A stretch of DNA of 16,078 nt from contig JBAPTR010000185.1 of assembly GCA_049282265.1 (NCBI GenBank), positions 1 through 16,078 on the forward strand, written 5' to 3'. Position 1 is the stretch's first letter. Each line of letters begins with the position of its first letter. Of this stretch, positions 7,331 to 13,576 are shown in pieces. The notes under the pieces are model-generated. The model searched no databases. It was not told where the DNA came from and saw only the letters and a program-made list of their open reading frames with translations. The stretch comes from CAYUCJ01 sp049282265. Its GTDB lineage: Bacteria; Desulfobacterota; DSM-4660; Desulfatiglandales; Desulfatiglandaceae. Position numbers and translations under genes: made by a program.

Positions 7331-7569
7331 CTCTTGAACCTCCGGAAGAAAATATAAAGAAAGGAAAGATCGAGGCACGATAACAGAGTCTGCCGGATTT
7401 GTGAATACGTCCTTTTGCCTCACCATAACCTTTATTGGGTCTCACTGCTGCTACTGGACAATGAGCGAACCCTATGCCATTATTCACCAGGGCGGATTCC
7501 ACAAAAGGAAAAACCGCCATGCCCTTTCGGGGCATGCGCGGCCTGTCCTCAAGCGAAAGGGAGAACAGG
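7331..7569. other. Divergent intergenic region (decarboxylase operon / CYTH gene)
   Basis: These 239 bases separate two divergent transcripts and should hold a promoter for each. I see the decarboxylase ribosome-binding site (7339-7343), the 7518-7536 hairpin and the CYTH ribosome-binding site (7559-7563). I could not find a convincing -35/-10 pair or a sigma-54 -24/-12 pair on either strand. Open frames crossing the region do not resemble proteins I know. Confidence 0.4.
7518..7536 (+). other. Hairpin in the CYTH gene leader
   Basis: CATGCCC (7518-7524) and GGGCATG (7530-7536) form a perfect 7-bp stem with a 5-base loop, ending 33 bases before the CYTH start codon and 22 bases before its ribosome-binding site. 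It resembles the GGGCATGCCC palindrome in the marR promoter but with a longer centre. It may be an operator or an mRNA leader structure; no T-run follows. Confidence 0.45.
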
Positions 7570-8043
7570 ATGGCTCAGGAAACAGAACGAAAATTCCTTG
7601 TAAAAGACGATGCCTGGCGTGTCGGGAATCCCTCGGGCCTCTTCTATCGCCAAGGGTACCTTTCCAGGGTGAAAGAGCGGGTCGTGAGAGTGAGGACAGC
7701 CGGGCAAAAGGGCTTCCTTACGGTCAAAGGAATCACCAGAGGTATTTCCCGAGCCGAATACGAATATGAAATCCCGCTTGAAGATGCGAACCACATGCTC
7801 GAACACCTCTGCCAACGACCCCTCATCGAAAAAATGCGGTTCAGGATCCCCTTTGAGGGAATGACCTGGGAAGTGGACGAATTCCTTGGTGAAAACCTGG
7901 GTCTGGTACTAGCGGAGATAGAACTCTCAGACGAGGGTCAGGAGGTCATCCTGCCCTCGTGGGTGGGAGAGGAGGTATCAGGAGATCCAAGGTATTACAA
8001 TGTAAACCTCGTGAAGCACCCCTTTTGCCGGTGGGGAAGGTAG
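7570..8043 (+). CDS. CYTH-domain protein (triphosphate tunnel metalloenzyme)
   Basis: Small soluble enzyme of the CYTH/TTM superfamily, whose bacterial short members hydrolyse tripolyphosphate or other triphosphates in a beta-barrel tunnel using Mg or Mn. It has 157 residues, typical of the short bacterial branch. Seen: the defining ExExK motif at the N-terminus (ETERK, Glu4, Glu6, Lys8), basic tunnel strands around VVRVRTAGQKGFLTVKG, acidic EYEYEI, a KMRFRIPF strand, and WEVDEFLGENLGLVLAEIEL, which supplies the metal-binding acidic residues. The frame is open further upstream to 7474, but the family N-terminus and GGGAG (7559-7563) select the ATG at 7570. It is transcribed away from the decarboxylase operon. 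Adenylate cyclase activity (class IV) is less likely for this short branch but not excluded. Confidence 0.9.
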   Translation: MAQETERKFLVKDDAWRVGNPSGLFYRQGYLSRVKERVVRVRTAGQKGFLTVKGITRGISRAEYEYEIPLEDANHMLEHLCQRPLIEKMRFRIPFEGMTWEVDEFLGENLGLVLAEIELSDEGQEVILPSWVGEEVSGDPRYYNVNLVKHPFCRWGR

Positions 8044-8177
8044 AGTGCTCACGCTACCGAGCAGTGGAAATGATACCCTGCACCTTTTCCATCTGATTGG
8101 GGAATAGGTTGGGAGGGACCTTTTCTCTTCCCAAGGCCTTAAAAACAGAATATCTTGCACAAGATGAGCTGTCTCCC
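8044..8177. other. Convergent intergenic region with a weak hairpin
   Basis: The CYTH gene and the PfkB kinase gene converge here. TTGGGAGGG (8109-8117) can pair with the tail of CTCTTCCCAA (8125-8134), giving about nine base pairs including G-U pairs, followed by the small palindrome AAGGCCTT. No proper T-run follows on either strand, so a bidirectional terminator is only a weak possibility. Confidence 0.25.
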
Positions 8178-9086
8178 TTACAGTATTTTTTCCTGTACAT
8201 GTTTGCCGTCGAGAGGCGGTATACCGGCCTGCCCTCCGAGTTTGAGGGCCACCCTGGAGGCGGCCCATGCAGCAAAATCAAGAGACCGGTCTGCCGGCCA
8301 ACCGTTTATCAGGCCGCAAATGAATCCGGCGTGAAACACGTCCCCGCACCCCGTGGTGTCAAGCGCCTTCACGGAATAGGCAGGCCGCCGGATGATTTGT
8401 CCATCTACCTGTGCCACATATCCTTTTGGTCCCAACGTAACGCCGACGATCCCGGGACCCAGTTCGGCCAGCCGGAAACATGCCTCGACAGGGTCGTCTT
8501 TCCCTATCAGGTCCCTCGCAAATTTCTCGGATGAGATAAAGCAATCGCTCAACCGCGCCAGATCGAGCATGCCTTCCCTGAGGGAACCTGCGTCCACAAC
8601 AACCGGCACATGTGCATTCCTGGCGGCCTCTGCTGCGGCAAGAGATGCTTCCATGAAGAGACCGTCCGTGTGAAACAGGCGCGCCCTCCTCAAAGCGTCA
8701 TAATCGATCTCTTCCGGTCCCGGGGGATCACCAGTGGGTCTTCTCCAGAAGATCGTTCGCCTTCCCTCTTTTTCAGGCTCCGCAGCTATAAAGGCGAACT
8801 GGGATTCAGCCCCTTTTCTGACAAGAAGGTTGCCCGTATCTATGCCTTCCTCGTCGAGGGAATCCCTGATCATGCCCCCGAACAGATCATTCCCGATTAC
8901 GCCCGCAAAACCGCATGAGATACCCCACCGTGAAAGGGCGACCAGGGCGGTGGCGACCGGGCCACCTCCCTGAATAACCGTCTCCGAACACTCGCACTTC
9001 ACATCTGGCGGAGGATAGGCATCCACTTTTCCTATACAGTCAAGGGAACATTGCCCAAGACCAAGAACATCAAAAGAGCCTGTCAT
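8178..9086 (-). CDS. PfkB-family carbohydrate kinase (ribokinase-like)
   Basis: Cytoplasmic ATP-dependent kinase of the PfkB/ribokinase superfamily, phosphorylating a sugar or sugar-like alcohol. It has 302 residues, normal for the family. Seen: the N-terminal glycine-rich substrate motif QGGGPVATALVALSRWG (PfkB signature 1, from about residue 39), GVIGNDLFG (about 62-70), SSEKFARDLIG in the middle, VTLGPKGY, and signature 2 DTTGCGDVFHAGF (243-255) with the catalytic base Asp249. Signature 2 usually reads DTTGAGD; Cys247 here replaces Ala and does not touch the catalytic Asp. The start ATG at 9086 has only a weak GGGG upstream. Its leader carries a small hairpin, GCTTTG/CAAAGC (9103-9118). 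It stands alone, convergent with the CYTH gene. The substrate cannot be assigned; ribokinase, fructokinase and sulfofructose-kinase-like activities are all possible. Confidence 0.9.
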   Translation of the reverse strand: MTGSFDVLGLGQCSLDCIGKVDAYPPPDVKCECSETVIQGGGPVATALVALSRWGISCGFAGVIGNDLFGGMIRDSLDEEGIDTGNLLVRKGAESQFAFIAAEPEKEGRRTIFWRRPTGDPPGPEEIDYDALRRARLFHTDGLFMEASLAAAEAARNAHVPVVVDAGSLREGMLDLARLSDCFISSEKFARDLIGKDDPVEACFRLAELGPGIVGVTLGPKGYVAQVDGQIIRRPAYSVKALDTTGCGDVFHAGFICGLINGWPADRSLDFAAWAASRVALKLGGQAGIPPLDGKHVQEKIL

Positions 9087-9102
9087 GAGGAAACCCCACT
9101 AT

Positions 9103-9118
9103 GCTTTGAAACCAAAGC
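9103..9118. other. Small hairpin in the PfkB kinase leader
   Basis: GCTTTG (9103-9108) and CAAAGC (9113-9118) form a perfect 6-bp stem with a 4-base loop, 17 bases upstream of the kinase start codon on the minus strand. It could be part of an operator or an mRNA leader structure. I see no firm promoter in the 9087-9278 gap. Confidence 0.3.
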
Positions 9119-9278
9119 TGATTTGCAACTGAGTAAAACGGATTGAGCAGGATGCTTTCATTCGACCATTGCATTTATAGCACAAGATCACCAACTTTTG
9201 AAAGAGAAGAGGAGCGGAATATAAAGAGTCAATTCTCCCCTTTTCGGACTTATCAAACCTGCCAGCAGCGTAAGGCAT

Positions 9279-9983
9279 GTGGTGACATTACTCGGATTTC
9301 GGCAGGTCCAGTCAGTGGCCCTGGCGTATGCCACGATGGAGGCCGTGCCCCTTCCCGAAGGAGATCTTTTTGACCATGAAGCCTTCTGGATCGATTCCCT
9401 GCTCAGGGCATTGTTCGCAAGATCGTTTGCAACGAAGCTGAACCTAGGCCAGGTGGATGATATTTTCACCGCCACCCTTCTTGACGACATCTCCCTTCCC
9501 ATACTCCTGACAACCTGGCGGGAATACTATGAGCCGGTAATAGAACAGTGGAGGGAAAGCCCGGCCCGGCTCTCCGAAATTGAGAGGGAAAACTTCGGAT
9601 GGGATCACGCACAGGCAAGTGCCTGGATCACCCACTCCTGGGGGCTGCCGGAGGAGATGGTATGTTTCATGGGTGCGCATAACCTTCCATGGGAAAAGAT
9701 GGAGGAGTTGGAGCTGGTAGGAACGGTTGCCACGGCCCCATGGGTTGCAGCCCTTCTCCCCAGCATTTTGAAACCCGAGCCCGGTCGGACTGCTCGGATG
9801 ATAAGCGGAGCTGAAAATCGGCTCCAGCTTGGCCTTGATCCATTCGCCCGGTCTCTGCGAGAAGTGGAAGAGGCTTTTGGTGAGATTCTTTCCCTATTCC
9901 AGCTGCCCCCTCAAAAGGCGGCCCCCCTGTTCAGGAAATTGGAGCGGGCATTGGAGGAAAATGAACGGGAGCAGGTTGCGTAA
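9279..9983 (+). CDS. HDOD-domain protein, N-terminally truncated (probable gene remnant)
   Basis: HDOD domains are non-catalytic relatives of HD phosphohydrolases found in bacterial signalling proteins. The first usable start is GTG at 9279, giving 234 residues. Seen: LLGFRQVQSVALAYA, an FWIDSLLRALFARSFA helix, TATLLDDISLPILL (where HD relatives have a GLLHDIG-like segment; the first His is Asp here), then WDHAQASAWITHSWGLPEEM and GAHN. The reading frame continues upstream of 9279 with HDOD-like residues, including NSPLFG followed by a run to VRHVV, back to a TAA at 9222-9224. Conserved HDOD sequence therefore lies outside any translatable start, and the N-terminal third of the domain is missing. 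No strong ribosome-binding site precedes 9279. The most likely reading is a decayed or 5'-deleted gene; expression as a short protein is possible. Confidence 0.6.
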   Translation: MVTLLGFRQVQSVALAYATMEAVPLPEGDLFDHEAFWIDSLLRALFARSFATKLNLGQVDDIFTATLLDDISLPILLTTWREYYEPVIEQWRESPARLSEIERENFGWDHAQASAWITHSWGLPEEMVCFMGAHNLPWEKMEELELVGTVATAPWVAALLPSILKPEPGRTARMISGAENRLQLGLDPFARSLREVEEAFGEILSLFQLPPQKAAPLFRKLERALEENEREQVA

Positions 9984-10554
9984 TGTGAGAGGGAGGATCA
10001 ACCCACAGGCCACAGTGCTTTTCAGAACCGTTGCATTTTTCAGCAGGTTACGGCTGGGATACCTGGTCCATCGTCGAGAACATACAAGAGTTACCATCAT
10101 ACTGTTTTTAGTTACCGCAGCCACCGCAGCGCTCGGCATCATCACTGCTACGGCTTACCTCGCAAGTCTTCCCCTTATTTACCCTCCCCTTGCCCCCTCG
10201 GCCTTTATCCTTTTCTATACTCCGATGGCAGCAGCGGCGAGCCCTAGGAGCGTGGTATTGTCCCACGCCATGGGCGTGGTACTGGGAGTCCTCTGCCTCA
10301 TGGCTGCCAACCTGATGTGGCCGCAATCCGCTTTATTGGACCCAACAACAATGCATTGGCACAGGATCCTGGTCATAGGCGTATCGAATGCGGCCCTGGC
10401 TGTTTTGATGGTCGTTTTTCGTTGTGTCCATCCACCGGCCGCAGCCACGGCCATGATTGCAGCGTTGGGATACATCACCAGCCCTTTACAGATCTTGGGC
10501 CTTATGGCGGCCGTGATACTCCTTGTCCTGGAGACCTTCCGGGCCCATCATTGA
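9961..10554 (+). CDS. HPP-family integral membrane protein, C-terminus replaced at a junction
   Basis: Inner-membrane protein of the HPP family, named for a His-Pro-Pro motif; some cyanobacterial and plant relatives are linked to nitrite transport, but the role here is unknown. It has 197 residues from the ATG at 9961 (GGAGG at 9953-9957, rather close) and overlaps the end of the HDOD gene by 23 bases; GTG at 9985 is an alternative start. Seen: about five hydrophobic segments, the YPPLAPSAFILFYTP stretch (74-88), SPRSVVLSHAMGVVLG (94-109) and the signature VHPPAAATAMIAALG (HPP 157-159). Family similarity stops after LGLMAAVILLVL (to residue 190). The last seven residues, ETFRAHH, come from DNA that in another frame encodes the MFS transporter downstream, so the natural C-terminus has been lost. 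Confidence 0.75.
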   Translation: MNGSRLRNVRGRINPQATVLFRTVAFFSRLRLGYLVHRREHTRVTIILFLVTAATAALGIITATAYLASLPLIYPPLAPSAFILFYTPMAAAASPRSVVLSHAMGVVLGVLCLMAANLMWPQSALLDPTTMHWHRILVIGVSNAALAVLMVVFRCVHPPAAATAMIAALGYITSPLQILGLMAAVILLVLETFRAHH

Positions 10555-11590
10555 CAAGTTCGGGGTTGCCCGTTCTATTACAGGGGGGGCATTAATCACT
10601 TCTATTGGAGTGCTGCTCGCTCCAGTTTTCGACAACTCGATCAAACAAATTATCATTGTCCGAATCATCATGGGTATTGGGTTTGGCCCGGTCACAGCCT
10701 GCACATCTACCGTAGCCGCCAGATGGTTCCCTGTTGAGAAACGGGGGATGGTTGCCGGAATTGTGGGCGCAGGGATATCCTTGGGCATAATTCTCGGTTT
10801 TATCCTAACCCCTGCAATCTTGCAGAACGTTGCCCACTGGAGTTCGGCTATCGGCTGGATGGCGGCAATTCCAATAATTGCCTTTATCCTGGCATTCTCC
10901 ACAAATTTTCTGACCGAACCCAAAATTCACGAAACGGTCACAGCGGAACATGACATCCATAAAATCAGCAGTGATGTCGCACTGGCGTTCAAATCGCTCC
11001 CTACATATATTGGAATTATCTGCATGTTTCTATTCACCTGGGCGATGAACGCATTCAACGATCTAACTCCCGGATTTATTGCGATAGCGCCACCGACAGG
11101 TTTGGGTCTTGGGCCCGCCTCGGCCGGTCACTATATGTCCGCCGTTCAGGTTGGGATGCTGCTTGGATCCGCAGCTTCAGGATTCATTCTCATGAAGATA
11201 TTTGGTGGCAGAATAAAGTCGGTCATGATGACCGGCTTTCTCTTCACCGCCTTGTTTGAACTTTCCGTCAAATTTACCTTAGTGCATTCGACACCCATGC
11301 TGTTGGCCGCCTGCCTGTTCTTCGTGGGATTCTTTGAGGCATTCATCATCCCCATGGTCGCCACTTTTATCGCGATAAATTATCCCGCAGCAATCATGGA
11401 AAGAATATATGGGACAACCTTCTGAGTCAGTATTTTTGGAGGTGCTATCGGCGTTTTTGTGGGCGCAACCTTTCTGCATATTACAGGCACCTATATGGCC
11501 TCGATTGTGGTTGTCAGTATCGTCGCAGTCCTCGGTATGATCATTTCCTTTTTGCTGAATACACCAAAGGTTTTTACTCATACAGAGTGA
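10523..11590 (+). pseudogene. MFS transporter pseudogene (N-terminus missing, in-frame TGA)
   Basis: Remnant of a 12-helix major facilitator superfamily permease. The readable frame begins inside the loop between helices 2 and 3: SGPIIDKFG matches MFS motif A (GxxxDxxG type), so helices 1-2, about 60 residues, are absent. It continues through RIIMGIGFGPVTACTSTVAARWF, a central polar loop near residues 133-155, and the second helical half. A TGA at 11423-11425 interrupts the frame after IYGTTF. The same frame then continues with VSIFGGAIGVFVGATF and a full final helix to a TGA at 11588-11590. The interrupted codon would be Trp if it were TGG. The only in-frame start is a TTG at 10523 inside the HPP gene. 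Base composition is more A/T-rich than the flanks. Two independent lesions make a functional product unlikely. Confidence 0.8.
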
Positions 11591-11655
11591 CGGTACCAAT
11601 TGGATCGAACCGGATTTGATTGTAAAGGTCTTTCTAAAAAGGGAGGTTGGTTGAC

Positions 11656-12606
11656 ATGAAACTATTAGGTTTAAGTACTGGAAGAAAGATGGGGAATTCC
11701 GAGATCCTCCTTAAAGAGGCCCTGATGGCTGCAGAGGAAGCAGGGGCGGAAGTGGAGCTGCTGCGCCTCCATGACCTCCATATCAAGCCTTGTATCGGGT
11801 GTATCTCCTGCTCCAAGGACCAGCAGTCCGGTGGTACGGGGGCATGCGTGATTAAGGATGATGACATGCCTTTTTTCAACGAAAAACTCCTCGCCTGCGA
11901 CGGCCTCATAATAGGGGTGCCGGTCTATATCATGCCCCCCCCGGGGCACTTTAAGGTCCTCTGCGACAGGATAGGACCATCCCATGATATGGCCTGGCAG
12001 TTGGAGGCCAAAAAGATCGCCGAAAGCCAGGGAAGGGAGAGCGAGATCGATCCGAGGTTCTTCAAACCGAGGGTCAGCGGTTTTATCGCCGTGGGTGGAG
12101 CGCCAACACCGGATTGGCTCTCCATGGTGCTTCCCCTCATGAACCTTTTTACCTTTCCCATGCATATCCAGGTCGTCGATCAGATGCAGGTCATGGGGAC
12201 ACCATTGCCGGCCCAGATCGTACGCAACGAAGAGGCCCTGGAAAGGGCCCGGAGACTCGGAAAGAATGTCGTCGAGGCCGTTGGAAAGCCTGAGGATGAG
12301 TTGGAGTGGAAGGGGGATGAACCCGGCACCTGTCCCGCGTGTCACTCGAACCTCATGGTGGTGGGAAAGAGTTCAACTGTGGAGTGCGCCATCTGCGGCA
12401 TCAAGGGGGAGCTTAAAGAGAAAAACGTAGAAATTACCGTGACTTTCCCCCAAGAGCAGCAGGATATTTCACGCCTGACCATGGAGGGTAAAAGGATGCA
12501 TTTCGATGATGTGGTCAGGACCGTGGGGGCTAACATTCAGTACATGGGTGAGGTACAGGCAAAACTGAAAAAGTATGCAGCCCTGAAGGCGGTTAAGCCT
12601 AATTAG
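11656..12606 (+). CDS. Flavodoxin-fold FMN reductase-like protein with C-terminal zinc ribbon
   Basis: Soluble protein of the NADPH-dependent FMN reductase / iron-sulfur flavoprotein group, probably carrying electrons with FMN. It has 316 residues from the ATG at 11656, with GGAGG (11642-11646) nine bases upstream; an in-frame TTG at 11647 is less likely. Seen: the FMN phosphate loop STGRKMGNSEILL (7-19), a Cys cluster PCIGCISC plus Cys64 (Cys46, 49, 52, 64) that could hold an Fe-S cluster as in iron-sulfur flavoproteins, and GVPVYIMPPPGHFK (87-100). A separate C-terminal domain contains TCPAC and ECAIC (Cys226, 229, 244, 247), a zinc-ribbon or rubredoxin-like layout, then about 65 charged and helical residues. 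It is the first gene of a four-gene same-strand run; the next starts seven bases after its stop. A role as electron carrier for the downstream flavoproteins is inferred. Confidence 0.85.
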   Translation: MKLLGLSTGRKMGNSEILLKEALMAAEEAGAEVELLRLHDLHIKPCIGCISCSKDQQSGGTGACVIKDDDMPFFNEKLLACDGLIIGVPVYIMPPPGHFKVLCDRIGPSHDMAWQLEAKKIAESQGRESEIDPRFFKPRVSGFIAVGGAPTPDWLSMVLPLMNLFTFPMHIQVVDQMQVMGTPLPAQIVRNEEALERARRLGKNVVEAVGKPEDELEWKGDEPGTCPACHSNLMVVGKSSTVECAICGIKGELKEKNVEITVTFPQEQQDISRLTMEGKRMHFDDVVRTVGANIQYMGEVQAKLKKYAALKAVKPN

Positions 12607-12613
12607 CCCGACT

Positions 12614-13576
12614 TTGGAAAATATTAAATTCCATATTAACGAAAAAGAGGTCGAAGCGGAAAAGGGCCGGACGGTTCTGGAAGCCGCCCTTGACAACGGT
12701 ATCTATATTCCTCACATCCGCTCTCACCCGGACCTCCGACCCATAGGCAAATGCGGCTTATGTGTCGTCGAACTGGAAGGGGTCGAGGAGCCAACCGCTT
12801 CGTGCATGACACCGGTAGCGGAAGGAATGGTGGTCAGGACCAGCACACCTGAGCTGGAAAAGGTACGGCGTGAAGCCATGGCAATCCTGCTGGCCGATCA
12901 CCCGCAAGAGTGCCTGGAGTGCAGTCAATATCTTAATTGTGAGCTTCAGTCGGTCAAGCAGTTTCTGGGAATTACGGAGGACTCCGGGGAGAAAAGGCAT
13001 CTCAATCCGATTCCCGTTGACATCTCCAACCCGCTCTTTGTGCACGATCTCCTGCGCTGTATCCGGTGCGAGCGGTGCGTCAGGGCCTGCAACGATCTGC
13101 GGGGCGCCGGGGTGCTGCAACTCATGGAGATGGACGGCCAGATCCGAATCGGCATCCATGGGGGCAAAACCCTGGCCCAGGCCGGTTGCTGGTTTTGCGG
13201 CGCCTGCGTGGAGGTATGCCCGACCGGCGCCATGAGAGACCGGGAAGAACTCGTGAAGGGCAAAAAACGAAGGGAAGCGCTTGTCCCCTGCGCACATGCC
13301 TGTCCTGCAGGTGTCGATGTACCCCGCTACCTGCGGTTTATCCGGGAAAAAAAGTACCCTGAAGCAGTTGCTGTGATCCGGGAAAAGGTCCCCTTCCCCG
13401 GAGTCTTGGGCTACGTCTGTCACCACCCCTGCGAGAGGATCTGCCGCCGAAACGAAGTGAATGAGGCCGTTGCCATCAGGGAACTCAAGCGGTTTGCCGT
13501 GGAAATGGACGGAGAGAGGCTTTTGGAAAAAAATGCTTCCAGGAGATCCCCTACGGAAAAACGCGTTGCCGTGTGA
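12614..13576 (+). CDS. Iron-sulfur electron-transfer protein (2Fe-2S, His-Cys3, 2x4Fe-4S, GltD N-terminal domain), split from its FAD domain
   Basis: N-terminal half of what is usually one NAD(P)-linked iron-sulfur flavoprotein. Domains in order: an HydA/NuoG-like [2Fe-2S] domain (1-75) with Cys47, 50 and 64; a His-Cys3 motif (His96, Cys100, 103, 109) as in NuoG and [FeFe] hydrogenases; two ferredoxin-type [4Fe-4S] motifs (Cys149, 152, 155, 159 and Cys192, 195, 198, 202); and the helical N-terminal domain of GltD (Cys226, 230, then 269, 273, 277). It ends at KRVAV followed by TGA, exactly where the family continues into the FAD loop. The first [2Fe-2S] ligand is absent: position 36 is Arg (CGC), where relatives have Cys. 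The only available start is TTG at 12614, with no clear ribosome-binding site, so coupling to the upstream gene is likely. Known relatives feed NADH or NADPH electrons to hydrogenases, formate dehydrogenases or flavin reductases. Confidence 0.82.
   Translation: MENIKFHINEKEVEAEKGRTVLEAALDNGIYIPHIRSHPDLRPIGKCGLCVVELEGVEEPTASCMTPVAEGMVVRTSTPELEKVRREAMAILLADHPQECLECSQYLNCELQSVKQFLGITEDSGEKRHLNPIPVDISNPLFVHDLLRCIRCERCVRACNDLRGAGVLQLMEMDGQIRIGIHGGKTLAQAGCWFCGACVEVCPTGAMRDREELVKGKKRREALVPCAHACPAGVDVPRYLRFIREKKYPEAVAVIREKVPFPGVLGYVCHHPCERICRRNEVNEAVAIRELKRFAVEMDGERLLEKNASRRSPTEKRVAV

Noticed and set aside
7331..7420. Sigma-54 type promoter upstream of the decarboxylase operon
   Set aside because: A GGCA...TTATC stretch is present but the GG/GC spacing of the -24/-12 elements does not fit.
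9143..9373. 76-codon plus-strand open frame upstream of and overlapping the HDOD gene
   Set aside because: Its second half overlaps HDOD-coding sequence in another frame; composition is not protein-like and no domain is recognisable.
11423..11470. Selenocysteine insertion at the MFS TGA
   Set aside because: I see no stem-loop of bacterial SECIS type directly after the TGA, MFS carriers are not known selenoproteins, and the gene is already truncated at its start.
13550..13576. Programmed -1 frameshift site at the A-run (GAA AAA C) before the TGA
   Set aside because: It does not fit the X-XXY-YYZ heptamer in the zero frame; kept only as one option in the split-gene finding.
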